From: Paeniglutamicibacter kerguelensis | GTDB lineage: Bacteria; Actinomycetota; Actinomycetes; Actinomycetales; Micrococcaceae | NCBI RefSeq assembly: GCF_017876535.1 | Contig: NZ_JAGIOF010000001.1 | Span: forward strand, 3,596,001-3,660,000 | Direction of reading: 5' to 3' | Length of the DNA: 64,000 bases | In this document: positions 33,593 to 42,994 of the stretch, one piece after another | Layout: each line of letters opens with the position of its first letter | Position numbering within the stretch: position 1 is the stretch's first letter | Made by a program: the position numbers and the translations under genes | Notes under the pieces: model-generated | The model's database searches: none | Told to the model about the DNA's origin: nothing | Seen by the model: the letters and a program-made list of their open reading frames with translations, nothing else

Positions 33593-35034
33593 GAGTCGAA
33601 CCCCATTCCCACGGCGTCCATGGTCTTGAGGAACAGTCCACGCTCGCCCTCGCGGCGGTCGGCGCGGGCCAGGGCGGCGGTCATCATCTTGACGCCGATC
33701 CAAGCCAACGGTTCCGGAGGGAACGGCAACGGCTTTTTCTTGACCATTTCGAGCTCGGTGATCTCGTTCTTCTTGCCCTCGAGCAGGTCAAGCATGACGC
33801 GTGCGCCAAAGCGCGAGGCCCCGACGCCCAGTCCTGTGAAGCCGGCGCAATAGGCGACCTTGCCCTTGTAAGCCAGATCAAAGAAGGAGAAGAAGCGGCT
33901 GCAGGAGTCGATCGCCCCGCCCCAAGCGTGTGAGAACTTCAGTTCCTGCAGTTCCGGGAAGGTGGCGAAGAAGTGCGCCGCAAGCTTCTTGTACGTGGTC
34001 TCGCTGTCGTAGAACTCCGGGTTGACCTTGCCGCCGAAACGGTAGATCGCGTCGAAGCCGCCGTAGAGGATGCGGAAGTCGCCGTTTTCGTCGACGATCG
34101 GGCGCGAGTAGTGGAAGCGGTTGTTCAGGTCCACCAGCCCGTGCAGGTTTTCCCAGCCGATCGCCTCGCGCTGTGCGGCGGTCAACGGCTCGGTGACAAG
34201 CACATAGTCGTAAACCGGGACGGTCATCAGCGCGTTGCGCTTGAGAAGGGACGGGAACACGTTGGTCGCCAGCGCGACCTTGGAGGCCAGAACCTGGCCG
34301 GTGGCGGTGTTGGCAACGATCTTGCCGTCGCGTTCCTCGATGCCCGTGACCTTCGACTGCTCGAAGATGCGTACGCCGAGCTGTTCGCAGGCGGCAAGCA
34401 GGCCCCAGGCCAGCTTCGCCGGGTTCACCAACACCGTGTCGGTCTTGCTCCAGGCACCGGAAATGAACGCATCCGACTTGACCAGCTTTGAGGTTTCTTC
34501 GCGGTCGAGGTAGATCGTGTCCTCGCCGTCCGCTTCCTCGCGCAGCCAGGCGTCCTGGTGCGGCTCGGTGGCCACGGCCAGCGCGCCCTCGCGGTACAGG
34601 TCGCAGTCGATGCCGTAGCGTTCGATGGCCTGAATCAGCTCGGCCAGGTTTTCGTTGCCCAGCTCGGTCAACCGCGCGTTTTCCTTGGGCAGGTGCTGCT
34701 CGCCGTTGGATTCACCGTGCACCAGGGAAGCTTCGCAGAAACCGCCGTTGCGGCCCGAAGCCTCGGACCCGACCCAGTTGGCCTCGAGCAGGACCACCGA
34801 GGTCTCTGGGTTGCGTTCCTTGGCCTGCAGGGCAGTCCACAACCCGGTGTAGCCGCCGCCGACCACGAGCAGGTCGCAGTCGATCTGTGCGCGCAGCGGT
34901 TCACGGACGCCGGGACGCAACGGGGAATCGAGCCAGTAAACGGCCCGCTTGGTGTCGCGCAGCGACGCCGCACACAGCGCCAGGTCGATGTTCTTTTCGG
35001 CATTCTCAAAGAATGTCGGATTTGATGTCGTCAT
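33589..35034 (-). CDS. FAD-dependent oxidoreductase, gamma-glutamylputrescine oxidase-like (DAO family)
   Basis: 481 residues. A 50-residue N-terminal lead is followed by the FAD fold (CDLLVVGGGYTGLWTALQAKE) and LLEANWVGSEASGRNGGFCE, the pattern of PuuB/OrdL-like glycine/D-amino acid oxidase family members. The C-terminal FAD-contact motif is VAYCAGFTGLGVGASRFGAR. No Tat signal, so cytoplasmic. These enzymes oxidise secondary amines such as gamma-glutamylputrescine, releasing an aldehyde. The gene follows the ABC ATPase by about 10 bp and overlaps the cupin by 4 bp, so it probably oxidises a compound that the ABC importer delivers. Confidence 0.9.
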   Translation of the reverse strand: MTTSNPTFFENAEKNIDLALCAASLRDTKRAVYWLDSPLRPGVREPLRAQIDCDLLVVGGGYTGLWTALQAKERNPETSVVLLEANWVGSEASGRNGGFCEASLVHGESNGEQHLPKENARLTELGNENLAELIQAIERYGIDCDLYREGALAVATEPHQDAWLREEADGEDTIYLDREETSKLVKSDAFISGAWSKTDTVLVNPAKLAWGLLAACEQLGVRIFEQSKVTGIEERDGKIVANTATGQVLASKVALATNVFPSLLKRNALMTVPVYDYVLVTEPLTAAQREAIGWENLHGLVDLNNRFHYSRPIVDENGDFRILYGGFDAIYRFGGKVNPEFYDSETTYKKLAAHFFATFPELQELKFSHAWGGAIDSCSRFFSFFDLAYKGKVAYCAGFTGLGVGASRFGARVMLDLLEGKKNEITELEMVKKKPLPFPPEPLAWIGVKMMTAALARADRREGERGLFLKTMDAVGMGFDS

Positions 35035-35045
35035 TGTCTTTTTCT

Positions 35046-36722
35046 CTAGAGGCTGTTGTTCTGCGCCGGTGCCAGTTCCCCGTCGAGGGGGCCCTGGTCA
35101 TCGAGGCCGCTGTCGCTGCCGCCGGTTTCCCATCGCGGGCGCGGTACAGAGGCCAGCAGCGTCTGGGTGTAGGGGTGTTGCGGGTTGCTCAGCACTGCCT
35201 TGGTCGGGCCGCTCTCCACGATGGCGCCGTTTTGGACCACCAGCAGCTCGTCGCAGATTTCCCCGACGATGGCCAGGTCGTGGCTGATGAACAGCACCGA
35301 GACCCCGCTCTCCTTGCGCAGCTTGTTGATCAGTTCAAGCACCTGGGCCTGGACCGATACATCGAGTGCGCTGGTTGCCTCGTCGAGCACCAGCAGGCGC
35401 GGGTTCAGCGCCATGGCCTTGGCGATCGCAACGCGCTGGCGCTGGCCGCCGGACAGCTTGCGCGGGTAGAGGTTTGCGTGCTTTTCCTCCAGGCCCACGG
35501 ATTCAAGCAATTCCTTGATGCGCGCCTTCATGGCCTTGGCGTCGAGCTTGTAGTGCAGCTTCAGGACGGTTCCCAACGCCTTGGCCGGGGTGAGCCGCGA
35601 ATCCAGGGACTGGTAGGGGTCCTGGAACACCATCTGGACGCGCGAAGCGGTCTTCAGCCGGCGTTCCTTGGCGCTGCCGCCCTGCACGTTGCCGCCGGCC
35701 ATGGTCATCTCACCGGTGTCGGCGTGTTCCAGGCCCGCGACGATGCGACCGAGGGTCGATTTGCCCGAACCCGACTCGCCGACGATCGCCAGGCCGCCGC
35801 CGGTCGGGATGGCCAGCGAGACGGACTTCAGAGCCTCGACCGGCGGCTGCCCGCGGAGGTGGTAGGTCTTGGAGACGTTGTCCACGCTCAGCACCGGGGC
35901 CGCTGCGGACTCGACCTGGTGCGCTCCGGTCTTCGGGGCGCTCTGCATGCTTGGCGTTGCCGCAACAAGCTGCTTGGTGTAGTCGGAGGCGGGGCGTTCG
36001 AAGACCTGCCGGGTATCGCCGTGCTCCTGCACCACGCCGTGGCGCAGCACGTAGGTGCGGTCCGCGATCGACGCGGCCAGGGCCAGGTCGTGGGTGATGA
36101 AAAGCATGCCCATGGAGCGCTCGCGCACGGCGTTGGACAGCAGCTGGATCACCGCGGCCTGGGTGGTCACATCCAGCGCCGTTGTCGATTCGTCGCAGAT
36201 GAGCAGTTCGGGGTTGTTCATCAGGGCGCCGGCGATCATGACGCGCTGCAGCATGCCGCCCGAGAGCTCGTGCGGGTACTGCTTCATGCGAGCCTCGGGG
36301 TTGGTGAGCCCCATGGATCCGAGCAGTTCCACGGCACGGGCCTCCAGCGCCGCCTTGTTGGCGCCCGGCTCTTGCATCATGGGTTCGACCAAGTGGGCAC
36401 CGAGGGTGCGCACCGGGTTGATGGACGAGCGCGGGTCTTGGAAGACCATGGCCGCACGCGTGCGGCGCATGGCGCGCAGCTCGGCCGGGGATGCCTTGAG
36501 AACCTGGACGCCCTCGAGGTCGATCTCGCCGGTCACGTCGGCCGAGGAGGGCAGCAGGCCCAACACGGCGCGGGCGGTCAACGACTTTCCGGATCCCGAT
36601 TCCCCGACCAATGCCACGGTCTCGCCGCGCGCAATGTGGAGGGACACCTTGTCCAGCAGCAGGGTCGAACCCGTGGGCTGGTTGATTTCGATGCTCAGGT
36701 CACTGATGTTTAAGAGGTTCAT
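35046..36722 (-). CDS. Fused dipeptide/oligopeptide-type ABC ATPase (DppD-DppF in one chain)
   Basis: 558 residues from ATG at 36722 (ATGA overlap with the permease stop); the frame is open upstream but that part lies inside the permease gene. Two ATPase domains, about 1-260 and 280-540. Each has Walker A GESGSGKS, Q-loop (FQDPRSSINPV and FQDPYQSLDSR), signature (LSGGMLQR and LSGGQRQR) and Walker B (LLICDEST and LLVLDEATSALDV). This fused form supplies both nucleotide-binding domains of the importer. Dpp/Opp-type importers carry peptides, opines, nickel chelates or similar compounds. Confidence 0.93.
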   Translation of the reverse strand: MNLLNISDLSIEINQPTGSTLLLDKVSLHIARGETVALVGESGSGKSLTARAVLGLLPSSADVTGEIDLEGVQVLKASPAELRAMRRTRAAMVFQDPRSSINPVRTLGAHLVEPMMQEPGANKAALEARAVELLGSMGLTNPEARMKQYPHELSGGMLQRVMIAGALMNNPELLICDESTTALDVTTQAAVIQLLSNAVRERSMGMLFITHDLALAASIADRTYVLRHGVVQEHGDTRQVFERPASDYTKQLVAATPSMQSAPKTGAHQVESAAAPVLSVDNVSKTYHLRGQPPVEALKSVSLAIPTGGGLAIVGESGSGKSTLGRIVAGLEHADTGEMTMAGGNVQGGSAKERRLKTASRVQMVFQDPYQSLDSRLTPAKALGTVLKLHYKLDAKAMKARIKELLESVGLEEKHANLYPRKLSGGQRQRVAIAKAMALNPRLLVLDEATSALDVSVQAQVLELINKLRKESGVSVLFISHDLAIVGEICDELLVVQNGAIVESGPTKAVLSNPQHPYTQTLLASVPRPRWETGGSDSGLDDQGPLDGELAPAQNNSL

Positions 36723-37576
36723 GCGAAGGGATCTCCCAGCTTGTCCGAAAGCCAGCCACCGACGGTGTTGACGGCGACAACAACAAGCACAACTGCCACC
36801 GACGGGATGAGTGCCGGCAGGAAGTTGCCGCTGACCAGCGCGGCCTGGCCTTCGTTGATCATGGTGCCCCAGTCGGCCTGCGGCGCCTGGATGCCCAGGC
36901 CCAGGAAGGACAGGGCGGCGAGCTCGACGAGCACGTACCCGAAGTTCTGCGTGGTCTGCGAACCGACCACGCCCAGCACGTTGGGCATCACGGCGCGGGT
37001 GGCGATCCATGGTGCGGAGAAACCCTGCACCTTGTATGCGGCCACGTATTGGCGGTTCTTCTCGGTCGCCACCAGCTGGCGGGTCAGCCGCCCGATGTAC
37101 GGGGTGTAGGCGATGGACATGGCCAGCACCGGGGCCACCAGGCCCTTGCCGAAGAGGGCCACTGCGAGGATTGCCAGCAGCAGTGCCGGGAAGGCCAGCA
37201 CGATGTCGAAGACGCGGCTGATGATCGCATCGATCTTGCCCCCGGCCCAGCCCGCCCACAGCCCGAGCAGCAGGCCCAGGATGGTGGAAAGGATGACCAC
37301 GAACGCCGGACCGGCAAGCGCGGTGCGCGAACCGTAGAGCATGCGGGAGAAGATGTCGCGGCCCAGGGCGTCGGTGCCGAGCCAGTGCTCGGCGGTCGGT
37401 CCCGAGTTGACCTGCAACAGGTCCACGGCCGCGGGCGGGTAGGGTGCCAGCAGCGGTGCGAAAACGGCACCGAAAAGGACTAGCGCCAGGAATGTCGTGG
37501 CGAGGATCAGCCCCCAGCGACGGTTCTTCAGAGTCAGGCGTTTGATGGGCAAACGCGGAGCAGCTTGGACGGTCAT
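36719..37576 (-). CDS. Dipeptide-type ABC transporter permease (DppC-like)
   Basis: 285 residues. N-terminal OppC-type helix (GLILATTFLALVLFGAVFAP) followed by HWLGTDALGRDIFSRMLYGS, the signature of the DppC/OppC branch, then five more spans with the coupling-helix region YVAAYKVQGFSAPWIATRAV. It pairs with the DppB-like protein at 37573. Overlaps by four bases with genes on both sides, so translation is coupled through the operon. Confidence 0.93.
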   Translation of the reverse strand: MTVQAAPRLPIKRLTLKNRRWGLILATTFLALVLFGAVFAPLLAPYPPAAVDLLQVNSGPTAEHWLGTDALGRDIFSRMLYGSRTALAGPAFVVILSTILGLLLGLWAGWAGGKIDAIISRVFDIVLAFPALLLAILAVALFGKGLVAPVLAMSIAYTPYIGRLTRQLVATEKNRQYVAAYKVQGFSAPWIATRAVMPNVLGVVGSQTTQNFGYVLVELAALSFLGLGIQAPQADWGTMINEGQAALVSGNFLPALIPSVAVVLVVVAVNTVGGWLSDKLGDPFA

Positions 37577-38601
37577 CGTGCTCCCTCCCCCGCCTTGAGG
37601 CGTGGATCGATAACGGGACCCAGGAGGTCAACCAGGGTGTTGATGGCTACGAACGCGGTGACGACAATCAGGACGATGGCCTGCACCACGGGGAAGTCCA
37701 GGCGGTCCACGGAGGAAACCAGCAGGGATCCCAGGCCGGCCAGGCCGAAGGCCTGCTCCACGATCGCCGAGGAGACCAGCAGGCCGGCAACCAGCAGGCC
37801 GCTGACGGTGAGGATGGGGCCGGTGGCGTTGCGCAACACGTGCCGGGTGACAACCGCCACCGGGGTGACGCCGCGCGAACGGGCAACCTCGACGTGTTCG
37901 CGGGCGAACTGCTCGACCATGGACGAGCGGGTCACGCGGCCCACCACGGCGATGAATGAGAGCGCCAGCGCCAGCGACGGAAGGACCAAGTGGTAGACCA
38001 TGTCCCCGAAGCCGGTTCCCGAACCGAAGGAGGGGAACATGCCAAGCTGCACCGCGAAGATCGCGATCAGGACGATGGCGCCAACGAAGGACGGAATGGC
38101 CGCCAGGCCGGACATCGACGCCACGATGGCACGGTCCGCCCAGGTGCCGCGCAGCAGCGATGCGGCGATGCCGGCGGCCAGGCCGAGGATCGCGATCATC
38201 ACGCCGGACATGACAACCAGGCCCAGGGTCACCGGCAGGCGCCCCAGGATCACGTCGGTGACGTCCTGCCGGTACTGCAGCGAGCGGCCGAAGTCGCCGT
38301 GCAGGATGATGCCGGTAAGCCAGTTCCAGTACTGCTCCAGCGGCGGCTTGTCCAGGCCGTAGATGGCGGTGACCTCGGCGATTGCCTCGGGGTTGGGGCT
38401 ACGCCCGCGCAGCAGGAAGCTGATCGGGTCCCCCGGCACCAGCCAGCGGGAGAAGAACACGATCACCGAGGAAACGAACACGGTGAAGAGGAATGCGCCG
38501 ATCTTGCCGGCCGCCAGTTTCAGTGCCGCGCCCGCCTGGCGCGGGGGCTTGGTTGCCCCCGGCGCCGGCGGGGTCGCTGTGGCGAGGTTACTTTGCGCCA
38601 A
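37573..38601 (-). CDS. Dipeptide-type ABC transporter permease (DppB-like)
   Basis: 342 residues from a TTG start at 38601 that lies within the last codons of the binding-protein gene; no ATG or GTG follows in frame before the first membrane helix, so this start is the best available. After a Pro/Ala-rich lead comes the DppB pattern: FSRWLVPGDPISFLLRGRSP, then six helices and HVEVARSRGVTPVAVVTRHV as coupling helix. It forms the membrane pore with the DppC-like partner. Confidence 0.9.
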   Translation of the reverse strand: MAQSNLATATPPAPGATKPPRQAGAALKLAAGKIGAFLFTVFVSSVIVFFSRWLVPGDPISFLLRGRSPNPEAIAEVTAIYGLDKPPLEQYWNWLTGIILHGDFGRSLQYRQDVTDVILGRLPVTLGLVVMSGVMIAILGLAAGIAASLLRGTWADRAIVASMSGLAAIPSFVGAIVLIAIFAVQLGMFPSFGSGTGFGDMVYHLVLPSLALALSFIAVVGRVTRSSMVEQFAREHVEVARSRGVTPVAVVTRHVLRNATGPILTVSGLLVAGLLVSSAIVEQAFGLAGLGSLLVSSVDRLDFPVVQAIVLIVVTAFVAINTLVDLLGPVIDPRLKAGEGAR

Positions 38602-40219
38602 TTTGGGCCGCCCATGGGTAGTACAGGTAGTTCACCGACGGTGAGGCACCCGTGATCTTGTTGTTCATCCAGATATTGGTCGGGCTCTCATAGAGCGGCA
38701 ACCAGGGAATTTCCTTGTTGGTGATTTTCTGTGATTCCACGGCCAAAGCAAGGCTCTTGGCGGGATCCTTCGTGTGCACGCTGGCGTTCGTTGCCTTGTC
38801 GAACGCCGGGTTCGACCAGCCTCCGTAGTTGGAGAAGTCTCCGGTGCGCAGGATCGAGAACATTTCGAGCGGGTTTCCCGCGGAGAGGTACCAGTTGGTG
38901 TAGAAGAGGTCGGTGCCCTCGCGGGCCGCCGGATCCGAGAAGAGCGCGGAGTACGCGTTCGGGGTCACCGTGTTGATCTTGGCCTTCAGGCCGATCGATT
39001 CGGCTGCAGCGGCAGTTGCCTGAGCAGTCACCGCGAAGTTGTTGCCCATGGGCGCGGTGGTGATGGTGATTTCCTGGCCGGCAACGCCCTGTTCCTGGAT
39101 GATCTTGGCCGCGGCCTCGATATCGTACGGGTAGTCGACAAGATCCTTGAAGGCCGCTTCCTTGGTTGCGGCATCGGCCGATCCCCACACCGATTCGGTG
39201 GTCAGCGAATTGGTCCGGGTGGCGTAGCCGGCCTCGGCCGCCTGCACCAAGCCGTTGCGGTCAATGGCCATCAACAACGCCTTGCGGACCTCCGCGTTTC
39301 CCAGCGGGCCCTCGGGGTTGGAGACGACCAAGCTGTTCACGGCCGAGTTCAGTCCGAAGAAGACATCGCCGGCGCCCGAGGCCTTCAATTCGCCGATGGC
39401 GTTGGAGGGAAGCATCCAGCCGCCGTCGATCTCGCCTGACTTCAGGGCGTTGACTCGTGCCACGGGGTCGGTCTGGATGACGAATTCGACTTCACTGGCC
39501 TTGGCCGTCAGCTTCTTGTCCCAGTAGCCGTCGAAGCGCGTGAGATTGATTTTCTCGCCGTTCTGCCAGCTCTTGAGTTCAAACGGGCCGGTGCAGTTCA
39601 CGCCGCCGGTGGAGTTTCCGTAGTCGGCCCCGGCCTTCTTGAGGGTAGCTTCCGATTCGATGACGCCCGGGGCACCCGAGAGTGAATCGTTGAACAAGGC
39701 GTCCGGGACCTTGGTGGTCACGGTGACCTCGTTGGCACCGGTCTTCTTGATGTCCTTGACGTTGTTGTACGCCGAGTACCAGAACGAACCGACGGCCGGA
39801 TCCAGATGGCGGTTCATGGAGAACACCACGTCATCCGCGGTCAGCGTGGTTCCGTCGTGGAACTTGACGCCCTCACGAATGGTGTAAACCCAGGTGGTCG
39901 GGTCCGGGTTCTCGAACTTGGTGGCCAGGCCCGGGCCAACGCTCATGTCTGCATTCAGGCGCAGCAACGACTCGCAGACGTTGGCCAAGACCTGATTGTC
40001 CGAGAAGTCAAAGGCGTAGGCGTAGTCCAGCGAGCTCGGTTCGGCGTACAAGGACCAGGTCAGCTTGTCGAGCTCTCCGGAGGGTGCCGGGGTGTTGACG
40101 GTGAGGTCGAAGCTGGGCTTCGCGGCGCTGGCGCTGTTCTCGCCCGGGGAGGCCGAGCATGCGGCAAGGGCCAGCACGGCTCCGGCAGCGAACGCGAGTT
40201 TCAGGGTTTTCTTCATCAT
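38588..40219 (-). CDS. Peptide-type ABC transporter substrate-binding lipoprotein (copy 1)
   Basis: 543 residues. Lipobox LAAC with Cys21. SBP family 5 fold: TWVYTIREGVKFHDGTTLTADDVVFSMNRHLDP is the classic DppA/OppA segment, followed by NCTGPFELKSW and VRKALLMAIDRNGLVQAAEAG. It delivers a peptide-like or amine-like solute to the two permeases. The gene lies 13 bp after the amidohydrolase and overlaps the DppB start. A close paralogue lies at 42995, but that copy has no permease of its own. Confidence 0.93.
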   Translation of the reverse strand: MMKKTLKLAFAAGAVLALAACSASPGENSASAAKPSFDLTVNTPAPSGELDKLTWSLYAEPSSLDYAYAFDFSDNQVLANVCESLLRLNADMSVGPGLATKFENPDPTTWVYTIREGVKFHDGTTLTADDVVFSMNRHLDPAVGSFWYSAYNNVKDIKKTGANEVTVTTKVPDALFNDSLSGAPGVIESEATLKKAGADYGNSTGGVNCTGPFELKSWQNGEKINLTRFDGYWDKKLTAKASEVEFVIQTDPVARVNALKSGEIDGGWMLPSNAIGELKASGAGDVFFGLNSAVNSLVVSNPEGPLGNAEVRKALLMAIDRNGLVQAAEAGYATRTNSLTTESVWGSADAATKEAAFKDLVDYPYDIEAAAKIIQEQGVAGQEITITTAPMGNNFAVTAQATAAAAESIGLKAKINTVTPNAYSALFSDPAAREGTDLFYTNWYLSAGNPLEMFSILRTGDFSNYGGWSNPAFDKATNASVHTKDPAKSLALAVESQKITNKEIPWLPLYESPTNIWMNNKITGASPSVNYLYYPWAAQIGAK

Positions 40220-40232
40220 GTTCTTCGGGGCC

Positions 40233-41912
40233 TTACTTGGAATTCACGGAGATGTCGGCTGCCACGTACACGCATTTGCCGTCGATCCAGGTGGAGGTGA
40301 CGCGGCTGCGGAAGATGTCCTCCGGGGCAACGTCGAACGGATTCGGGTGCACGATCGCGAAGTCGGCGAAGTAGCCGGGGGCAATGGTGCCCGTGACGTC
40401 GTCGCGGTGGTTCACAAACGCGGTGCCGGAGGTGTAGGCGGCGAAGATCGTGGCAAGGTCCAGACGCTGCTTTTCGCCGCCCAGCGGCTCGTCGTCAGCC
40501 TCCGGGGAGATGCGGTTCACGGCAATGTGCGAACCGGCAATCGGGTCGGCGCTGGAGACTGGCCAGTCGCTGCCCGCCGCCAGCTTGGCGCCACCGTTGA
40601 AGAGGTCACCGAACGGGTACTGGCGTTCCTGGGCGGATTCCGGCATGAACGGCAGGGTGAGCGTGTCGAGCTGGTCCTCGTGGCAGGCCCAGAGCGGCTG
40701 CAGGTTTGCCACGGCGTCGAGGTCGGCGAAGCGCGCGGCGTCGGCTTCCGAGACAACCTGCAGGTGGGCCAGGTGGTGGCGCAGCTTGCTCGGTCCGTTG
40801 GCGGCGCGGGCTGCCTCGAGTGCGTCCAGCGCATCGCGCACCGCGCGGTCGCCCAGCGCGTGGAAGTGCACCTGGAAGCCTGCGGCGTCCAGGGCCGTCA
40901 CGTAGACGGCAAGGTCCTCGGCGGAGATGAAGGAAAGCCCCTTGTTGTGGGTGGCGTGGCCGCACTTGTCGCGGTACGGCTCGATCATGGCGGCGGTGAA
41001 GTTCTCGGCGATGCCGTCAACCATGATCTTCACGGTGCCCAGGTTGAAGCGATCCGGAAGGCCCAGCGCTTCGGCTTCGGCACGTGTTGCGATCATTGCA
41101 TCTACCTGCTCCAGGCCCTGGTCGCGCTTCCACCACTGGGCGCCGCGCACGCGGACCTTCAGTCGACCCTCGGCGATGAGTCGGTAGTAGGCGTCCTTGG
41201 GATCGGGGATGCCTACACCTGCGCCGACCATGGCATCCTGCCAGCCGGTGATGCCCTGGGCAATCAGTTCGTCCTGGGCGCGGGAAAGCCCTGCAACCAG
41301 CAGGTCGGCGGTGGCGGCCGGGGCGTGCTCTTCGACCAGACCCATGGCACCTTCATGCAGGGTGCCCGCGGGTGATCCGTCGGCCAGACGCTCTACGCGT
41401 CCGTCGGAGGGATCCGGGGTGTTGGCATCAACGCCGGCGGCACGGAAGGCAGCGCTGTTCGCCCACATGGAGTGGTGGTCACGACTGGACAGGGAGACGG
41501 GGCGGTCCGGAACCACGGCGTCGATGAGCGAGGCCAGCGGTGAGCCACCCTCGTAGTGGTCCATGGACCAACCGGCGCCCTGGATCCAGGCGACGTCGGG
41601 GTTGGCTGCGGCATAGGCGGCGATGAGGGCCACCGCTTCCTGGGCATTGTCGGCTTCGGACAAGTTGCACTGGAGCAATTCGGTGCCGCCACCGGTCGGG
41701 TGGATGTGAGAGTCCTGGAATCCGGGCGCCAACAGCGCACCGTCGAGGTCGATGACTTCAGTGTCGGAGCCGAGGTGTGCTTCAAGCTCGCCCTCCGGCA
41801 CGACTGCCATGATGCGGCCGTTGCGAACAAGCACTGCCTGTCCCGTGATTGGTTCACCGGAACCGGTAAAAACACTGCCCCCGTGGAATGCGATTTCCGC
41901 GAATTCCTGCAT
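40233..41912 (-). CDS. Amidohydrolase family 3 (YtcJ-like), first gene of the ABC operon
   Basis: 559 residues from ATG at 41912, preceded by GAGGGTC; the frame is open upstream but would run through the operator. Metal-site motifs: GFQDSHIHPTGGG, VHFHALGDRAVRDALDALE, AAGSDWPVSSADPIAGSHIA. No signal peptide, so it acts in the cytoplasm. It heads a seven-gene operon (amidohydrolase, binding protein, DppB, DppC, DppDF, FAD oxidase, cupin) with gaps of 13 bp or less. A plausible scheme is import of an acylated amine, hydrolysis here, and oxidation of the released amine by the FAD enzyme. Confidence 0.9.
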   Translation of the reverse strand: MQEFAEIAFHGGSVFTGSGEPITGQAVLVRNGRIMAVVPEGELEAHLGSDTEVIDLDGALLAPGFQDSHIHPTGGGTELLQCNLSEADNAQEAVALIAAYAAANPDVAWIQGAGWSMDHYEGGSPLASLIDAVVPDRPVSLSSRDHHSMWANSAAFRAAGVDANTPDPSDGRVERLADGSPAGTLHEGAMGLVEEHAPAATADLLVAGLSRAQDELIAQGITGWQDAMVGAGVGIPDPKDAYYRLIAEGRLKVRVRGAQWWKRDQGLEQVDAMIATRAEAEALGLPDRFNLGTVKIMVDGIAENFTAAMIEPYRDKCGHATHNKGLSFISAEDLAVYVTALDAAGFQVHFHALGDRAVRDALDALEAARAANGPSKLRHHLAHLQVVSEADAARFADLDAVANLQPLWACHEDQLDTLTLPFMPESAQERQYPFGDLFNGGAKLAAGSDWPVSSADPIAGSHIAVNRISPEADDEPLGGEKQRLDLATIFAAYTSGTAFVNHRDDVTGTIAPGYFADFAIVHPNPFDVAPEDIFRSRVTSTWIDGKCVYVAADISVNSK

Positions 41913-41946
41913 TTGTGACCCTCGTCTCCATAGTCTGTTTGGTAGA

Positions 41947-41997
41947 ACACTATGGGAGGTCAACGCGCCTGTCAATGCTGTTGACAGATCTGTTGTC
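41947..41997. promoter_or_regulatory. Nested operator and divergent promoters, amidohydrolase operon / TetR copy 1
   Basis: Core CTGTCAA-N5-TTGACAG is a perfect palindrome (41969-41987, centre 41978). Outer half sites GTCAAC (41959-41964) and GTTGTC (41992-41997) are each 16.5 bp from the centre. Minus-strand promoter: -35 TTGACA (41975-41970), 17 bp, -10 TAGTGT (41952-41947). On the plus strand the other arm, TTGACA at 41981-41986, has GATTGT 17 bp on, a weak -10 for the TetR gene. Confidence 0.8.
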
Positions 41998-42065
41998 ATC
42001 ATTGATTGTAGGGTTGGTGGAGTAACCACCTAAGCCCGCCCTCAGCGGGGAGAACGGAGGCCCGA

Positions 42066-42827
42066 GTGGCAGGCGGATCGCCAAGGACGAGGGGCGCAAA
42101 AGTCCCCCTCGATCGCGAAGTTTTTGTTGAGGCAGCACTGCGCGTCGCTTCGCGCCGGCACACATTGTCACTGACCTACCGCGACCTCGGGCAAGAACTC
42201 AATGTTGATCCGACGGCGATTTATCGGCATTTCCACAGCAAGGAAAGCCTCATGCAGGAGCTGTTGGACAGGGTGCTCCGAATGGCCCACTCCAGGATGA
42301 CAACCTCGCCAACCGCGTGGGAAGCCTGCCTGACCGAACTCGCGACCGCGACCCTCGATACATTCCTGCAATACCCCTCCATAGCAGTGACGGCAACGTC
42401 GCTGACCACCAGCGGACCGGGCGAACTGGAAAGCATGGAACTCATGCTCGCTTGCTTCTCCGAGGCCGGCCTGCAAGGCAGGTCCCTGGCCGAACAGTAC
42501 GCAATCTTCGCCTCCTACGTCCTCGCCGGGGCCGCCGGATTGGCCCGGGACACTACCGACCCCGCGAACAACGGGACCTACGAATGGTTTGCCGGCCCCT
42601 TGCAGGCAGACCCCTCGCACCACCCATTGGCACTCTCTAGCCGCGACGACATCCTGGCCCTTGAGGAACGGGAAATATTCTTCGCCGGCATCAATCAGAT
42701 CATCGCCGCGGCGAAGGAAAAGGCGCAGAACCAAGGCCCTTTTTCGCAACCAAATCCCGTCGCGCCCCTCGAACACGAAAACACCATGGGCTTCACGGGG
42801 CGGCCTCCGGGCACGCTGCCGAATTAG
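42066..42827 (+). CDS. TetR-family regulator, copy 1
   Basis: 253 residues from GTG at 42066 with CGGAGG five bases upstream. DNA-binding domain: REVFVEAALRVASRRHTLSL with YRDLGQELNVDPTAIYRHFHSKESLMQELL. The C-terminal ligand domain is close to that of the TetR at 45020 (shared TFLQYPSIAVTATSLTTSGP versus TFLEYPAIAVTATSLTTSGQ). This copy has an extra hydrophilic tail of about 30 residues. It is divergent from the amidohydrolase operon with the nested operator between. One or both paralogues are the best candidates to read all five copies of that operator in the window. Confidence 0.88.
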   Translation: MAGGSPRTRGAKVPLDREVFVEAALRVASRRHTLSLTYRDLGQELNVDPTAIYRHFHSKESLMQELLDRVLRMAHSRMTTSPTAWEACLTELATATLDTFLQYPSIAVTATSLTTSGPGELESMELMLACFSEAGLQGRSLAEQYAIFASYVLAGAAGLARDTTDPANNGTYEWFAGPLQADPSHHPLALSSRDDILALEEREIFFAGINQIIAAAKEKAQNQGPFSQPNPVAPLEHENTMGFTGRPPGTLPN

Positions 42828-42907
42828 CCCGGTCACCAAGCACCGCGCGTAGAGCCGCACTCTCAAAAAGCCCTGCCGACAAAGGTTGCATTTCTTGCGA
42901 CACGGGC

Positions 42908-42955
42908 AAAAATGTTCCAGGCCCGAGAAGAATCTCGGGCCTGGAACATTTTTTT
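42908..42955. terminator. Very strong bidirectional terminator
   Basis: AAAAATGTTCCAGGCCCGAG and its complement form a perfect stem of more than 20 bp around AGAA, with A and T runs outside both arms. It separates the converging TetR copy 1 and binding-protein copy 2 genes. Confidence 0.95.
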
Positions 42956-42994
42956 GATTTCGGCTCTGGCTAGCCTAGACCGCTTGGCGCAATG

